Position numbers and translations under genes: made by a program | Assembly: GCA_002428865.1 (NCBI GenBank) | Contig: DIYB01000003.1 | Span: 365-7,192, forward strand | Source of the DNA: Patescibacteria group bacterium UBA6065 | Lineage (GTDB): Bacteria > Patescibacteriota > Minisyncoccia > Phycocordibacterales > UBA6065 | Length of the DNA stretch: 6,828 bases | Direction: 5' to 3' | Shown: piece after piece, positions 6,205 through 6,828 of the stretch | Layout: the number at the start of each line of letters is the position of its first letter | Numbering within the stretch: position 1 is the stretch's first letter | The notes under the pieces: generated by a model | What the model was told of the DNA's origin: nothing | Databases searched by the model: none | The model's input: the letters and a program-made list of their open reading frames with translations, nothing else

Positions 6205-6600
6205 ATGTTGCTCGAGATAGTACTCATCTCGATATCACTTGCGGTTGTGACCGCACTCTTTGTCCACAAGCACGTGGAGTCTGCTGCGGGTGCCCATCCG
6301 AAGATCGTGACGGTTCGCGAGAAGGCTGATACCCATGTGAAGCAGGCGATCATTCATGCAGAGAAGGCTGCTTCGAGCATCACATTCCGCAATATTGTCA
6401 TTGTTCTCAATGGGATTGTTGTATGGGTTGCACGTATGTTTCTCTTCCTCTCATCAGCGACACATCGAGCATTCCACCGTCTCGTTGAGCATGGTTCGAG
6501 GCGACAGGAGAATCTCAAGCGTCGTGGCGCTGCTTCTTTCTATCTCAAACAGATCACTGAGAAGAAAGATGATAGTGACAAGACGCACCTGACATCGTAA
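6205..6600 (+). CDS. Small protein with two predicted membrane segments, function unknown
   Basis: 131 residues. Residues 2-20 (LLEIVLISISLAVVTALFV) form a strongly hydrophobic N-terminal helix, either a membrane anchor or an uncleaved signal. Residues 21-62 are hydrophilic with several His, Glu and Lys (HKHVESAAGAH, REKADTHVKQAIIHAEKAA). Residues about 63-84 (NIVIVLNGIVVWVARMFLFLSS) form a second hydrophobic segment. The C-terminal 45 residues are very basic then Lys/Asp-rich (HGSRRQENLKRRGAASFYLKQITEKKDD), so probably cytoplasmic. I recognise no named family, though I recall unnamed membrane proteins of this size next to tsf in Parcubacteria. The five-base gap after tsf suggests co-transcription; an AATAAT at 6195-6200 is too close to the ATG to be its promoter. 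Reality of the gene is well supported by composition and spacing; function is open. Confidence 0.85.
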   Translation: MLLEIVLISISLAVVTALFVHKHVESAAGAHPKIVTVREKADTHVKQAIIHAEKAASSITFRNIVIVLNGIVVWVARMFLFLSSATHRAFHRLVEHGSRRQENLKRRGAASFYLKQITEKKDDSDKTHLTS

Positions 6601-6603
6601 TCT
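6575..6603 (+). promoter_or_regulatory. Candidate promoter of tRNA-Thr
   Basis: GTGACA (6575-6580, 5/6 of the -35 consensus), a 17-base spacer and TAATCT (6598-6603, 3/6). RNA would start near 6610, five bases before the tRNA. The spacing is ideal but the -10 is weak, and the -35 lies inside the end of the preceding gene. Confidence 0.38.
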
Positions 6604-6614
6604 GTACCAGTAAC

Positions 6615-6687
6615 GCCACCTTAGCTCAGCCGGTAGAGCAGCGCTTTTGTAAAGCGAAGGTCCCCAGTTCGATCCTGGGAGGTGGCT
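6615..6687 (+). tRNA. tRNA-Thr (anticodon UGU)
   Basis: A full 73-base cloverleaf. The acceptor stem GCCACCT (6615-6621) pairs perfectly with AGGTGGC (6680-6686). T8-A9 are present, the D stem is GCTC/GAGC, and the D loop holds G18-G19 (6632-6633). The anticodon arm is GCGCT/AGCGA with loop TTTGTAA and anticodon TGT at 6648-6650, which reads ACA and other ACN threonine codons by wobble. The variable loop has five bases. The T stem CCCAG/CTGGG encloses the T loop TTCGATC. The base pair closing the anticodon stem (27-43) is a G-A mismatch. The discriminator is U73 (6687) and CCA is not encoded (CAC follows), so the end must be added by a nucleotidyltransferase. Confidence 0.96.
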
Positions 6688-6692
6688 CACGA
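6670..6692 (+). repeat. Direct repeat copy 1: tRNA-Thr T-loop to 3' end plus 5 bases
   Basis: A 23-bp block beginning at C56 of the T-loop (CGATCCTGGGAGG...) and running through the acceptor strand, the discriminator and five bases beyond the gene (CACGA). It is identical base for base to 6806-6828, offset 136 bp. The left boundary is real: the preceding bases differ (T at 6669, G at 6805). The right boundary of the identity is unknown because the second copy is cut by the window edge. Duplication of a tRNA 3' end starting in the T-loop is the form of tyrosine-integrase attachment cores. Confidence 0.9.
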
Positions 6693-6706
6693 GTAATGCT
6701 ACGTGA

Positions 6707-6744
6707 GACCCTAGTGGCACACTGCTGTGCCACGTCCCAGGGTC
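6707..6744. other. Hairpin A in the region downstream of tRNA-Thr
   Basis: A perfect 8-bp stem, GTGGCACA (6714-6721) with TGTGCCAC (6726-6733), around the loop CTGC. A second 6-bp helix outside it, GACCCT (6707-6712) with AGGGTC (6739-6744), is joined by an asymmetric internal loop (A6713 against GTCCC). Fourteen paired positions in 38 bases are unlikely by chance. No T-run follows on either strand, so it does not look like an intrinsic terminator. Confidence 0.7.
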
Positions 6745-6745
6745 G

Positions 6746-6786
6746 AAAAGGTTCTCCCGTATTCACCGGAGGTGAATGGGAAACCT
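6746..6786 (-). terminator. Hairpin B; possible intrinsic terminator on the minus strand
   Basis: Sixteen base pairs between 6749-6767 and 6771-6786, around the three-base loop GGA. C6754 and G6759-T6760 are bulged; the inner helix is ATTCACC/GGTGAAT and the outer one AGGTT/AACCT. On the minus strand the stem runs directly into TTTT (6749-6746), the form of an intrinsic terminator for a gene coming from beyond the right edge. On the plus strand there is no T-run. It may instead be part of a structured RNA or DNA element with hairpins A and C. Confidence 0.4.
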
Positions 6787-6791
6787 GTACT

Positions 6792-6806
6792 GCTCCTGTA
6801 AGGAGC
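6792..6806. other. Hairpin C, abutting the second tRNA 3'-end copy
   Basis: GCTCCT (6792-6797) pairs perfectly with AGGAGC (6801-6806) around the three-base loop GTA. The last stem base, C6806, is also the first base of repeat copy 2, so the hairpin sits exactly at the repeat boundary. No T-run follows. It is short, and alone could be chance; its position is what makes it notable. Confidence 0.5.
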
Positions 6807-6828
6807 GATCCTGGGAGGTGGCTCACGA
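6806..6828 (+). repeat. Direct repeat copy 2: displaced tRNA-Thr 3' end at the window edge
   Basis: An exact second copy of 6670-6692. Here it lacks the T-stem 5' strand and everything upstream, so it is not a tRNA gene. The window ends inside or exactly at the end of the identity, so the repeat may be longer than 23 bp and may begin a second 136-bp unit. Confidence 0.9.

Noticed and set aside
6749..6786. Hairpin B as an integron attC site, suggested by its bulged bases
   Set aside because: attC ends carry AAC at the 5' side and GTT at the 3' side of the stem; here the arrangement is inverted (GGTT ... AACC) on both strands, and no integron integrase or cassette gene is visible.
6790..6806. 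Hairpin C with TGTAA as an anticodon arm of a second degenerate tRNA-Thr
   Set aside because: A seven-base loop around TGT would require C at position 33 instead of the invariant U, and the remaining stem would be mispaired; the simple 6-bp palindrome explains the sequence better.
6615..6824. Interpretation of 6670-6805 as an intron in tRNA-Thr
   Set aside because: The tRNA is already complete and perfectly paired at 6615-6687 without removing anything, and the spacer is too short and lacks the core of a group I intron.
6626..6826. Minus-strand reading frame of 66 codons across the tRNA and downstream region, containing PPPRIELGTFALQKRCSTG
   Set aside because: This peptide is the well-known artefact of translating the antisense of a tRNA gene; it overlaps the complete tRNA-Thr and the hairpins. 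The minus-strand frame at 6454-6720 is rejected for the same reason.
1..6828. CRISPR array, insertion sequence or transposase gene
   Set aside because: No short regularly spaced repeats, transposase motifs or paired terminal inverted repeats around a gene were seen; the only direct repeat noted is the tRNA-derived pair at the right end.

Overview
The window most likely comes from a Patescibacteria/CPR bacterium of the Parcubacteria type. This is an inference from protein character and layout; no database was searched. The support is: a ribosomal protein S2 with the 'KSRRHPSAKPFIFG' N-terminus I associate with that group, a short EF-Ts, a type B L31 without cysteines, tiny membrane proteins of a kind I recall from these genomes, very compact spacing, and almost no Shine-Dalgarno sequences. 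Every gene lies on the + strand. Stops are TAA (eight) or TAG (one), never TGA, and no conserved domain is interrupted by an in-frame TGA, so the standard bacterial code fits.

Layout. 1-980: the 3' part of a FAD-linked oxidase cut by the window edge. 1021-1200: a 59-residue single-span membrane protein. 1294-1962: ribosomal protein L25 (CTC form), ended by a clean intrinsic terminator. 2026-3390: a secreted protein with a long coiled coil and a C-terminal lytic-transglycosylase-like domain. 3430-3684: ribosomal protein L31 type B, followed by a long terminator hairpin. 3776-4759: peptide chain release factor 1. 4816-5526: ribosomal protein S2. 5612-6199: elongation factor Ts. 6205-6600: a 131-residue protein with two predicted membrane spans. 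6615-6687: tRNA-Thr(UGU). 6688-6828: a non-coding, hairpin-rich stretch that ends in a second exact copy of the tRNA 3' end.

How the genes relate. Most of the window is translation machinery: two large-subunit proteins, one small-subunit protein, a termination factor, the EF-Tu exchange factor and a tRNA. A cell-wall enzyme is inserted among them. The genes read as separate short transcription units rather than one operon. Recognisable -35/-10 or extended -10 elements sit just before rplY, the wall enzyme, rpmE2, rpsB and tsf. In three of them the -10 ends only 7-9 bases before the ATG, which predicts leaderless mRNAs.

The part least explained by ordinary genes is the right end. A 23-bp direct repeat starts in the T-loop of tRNA-Thr, runs 5 bases past the gene, and recurs 136 bp downstream exactly at the window edge. 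Three consecutive hairpins lie between the copies. It could be an attachment-site duplication left by an integrated element, the first unit of a tandem array of structured repeats, or an assembly effect at a contig end. The window alone cannot decide.
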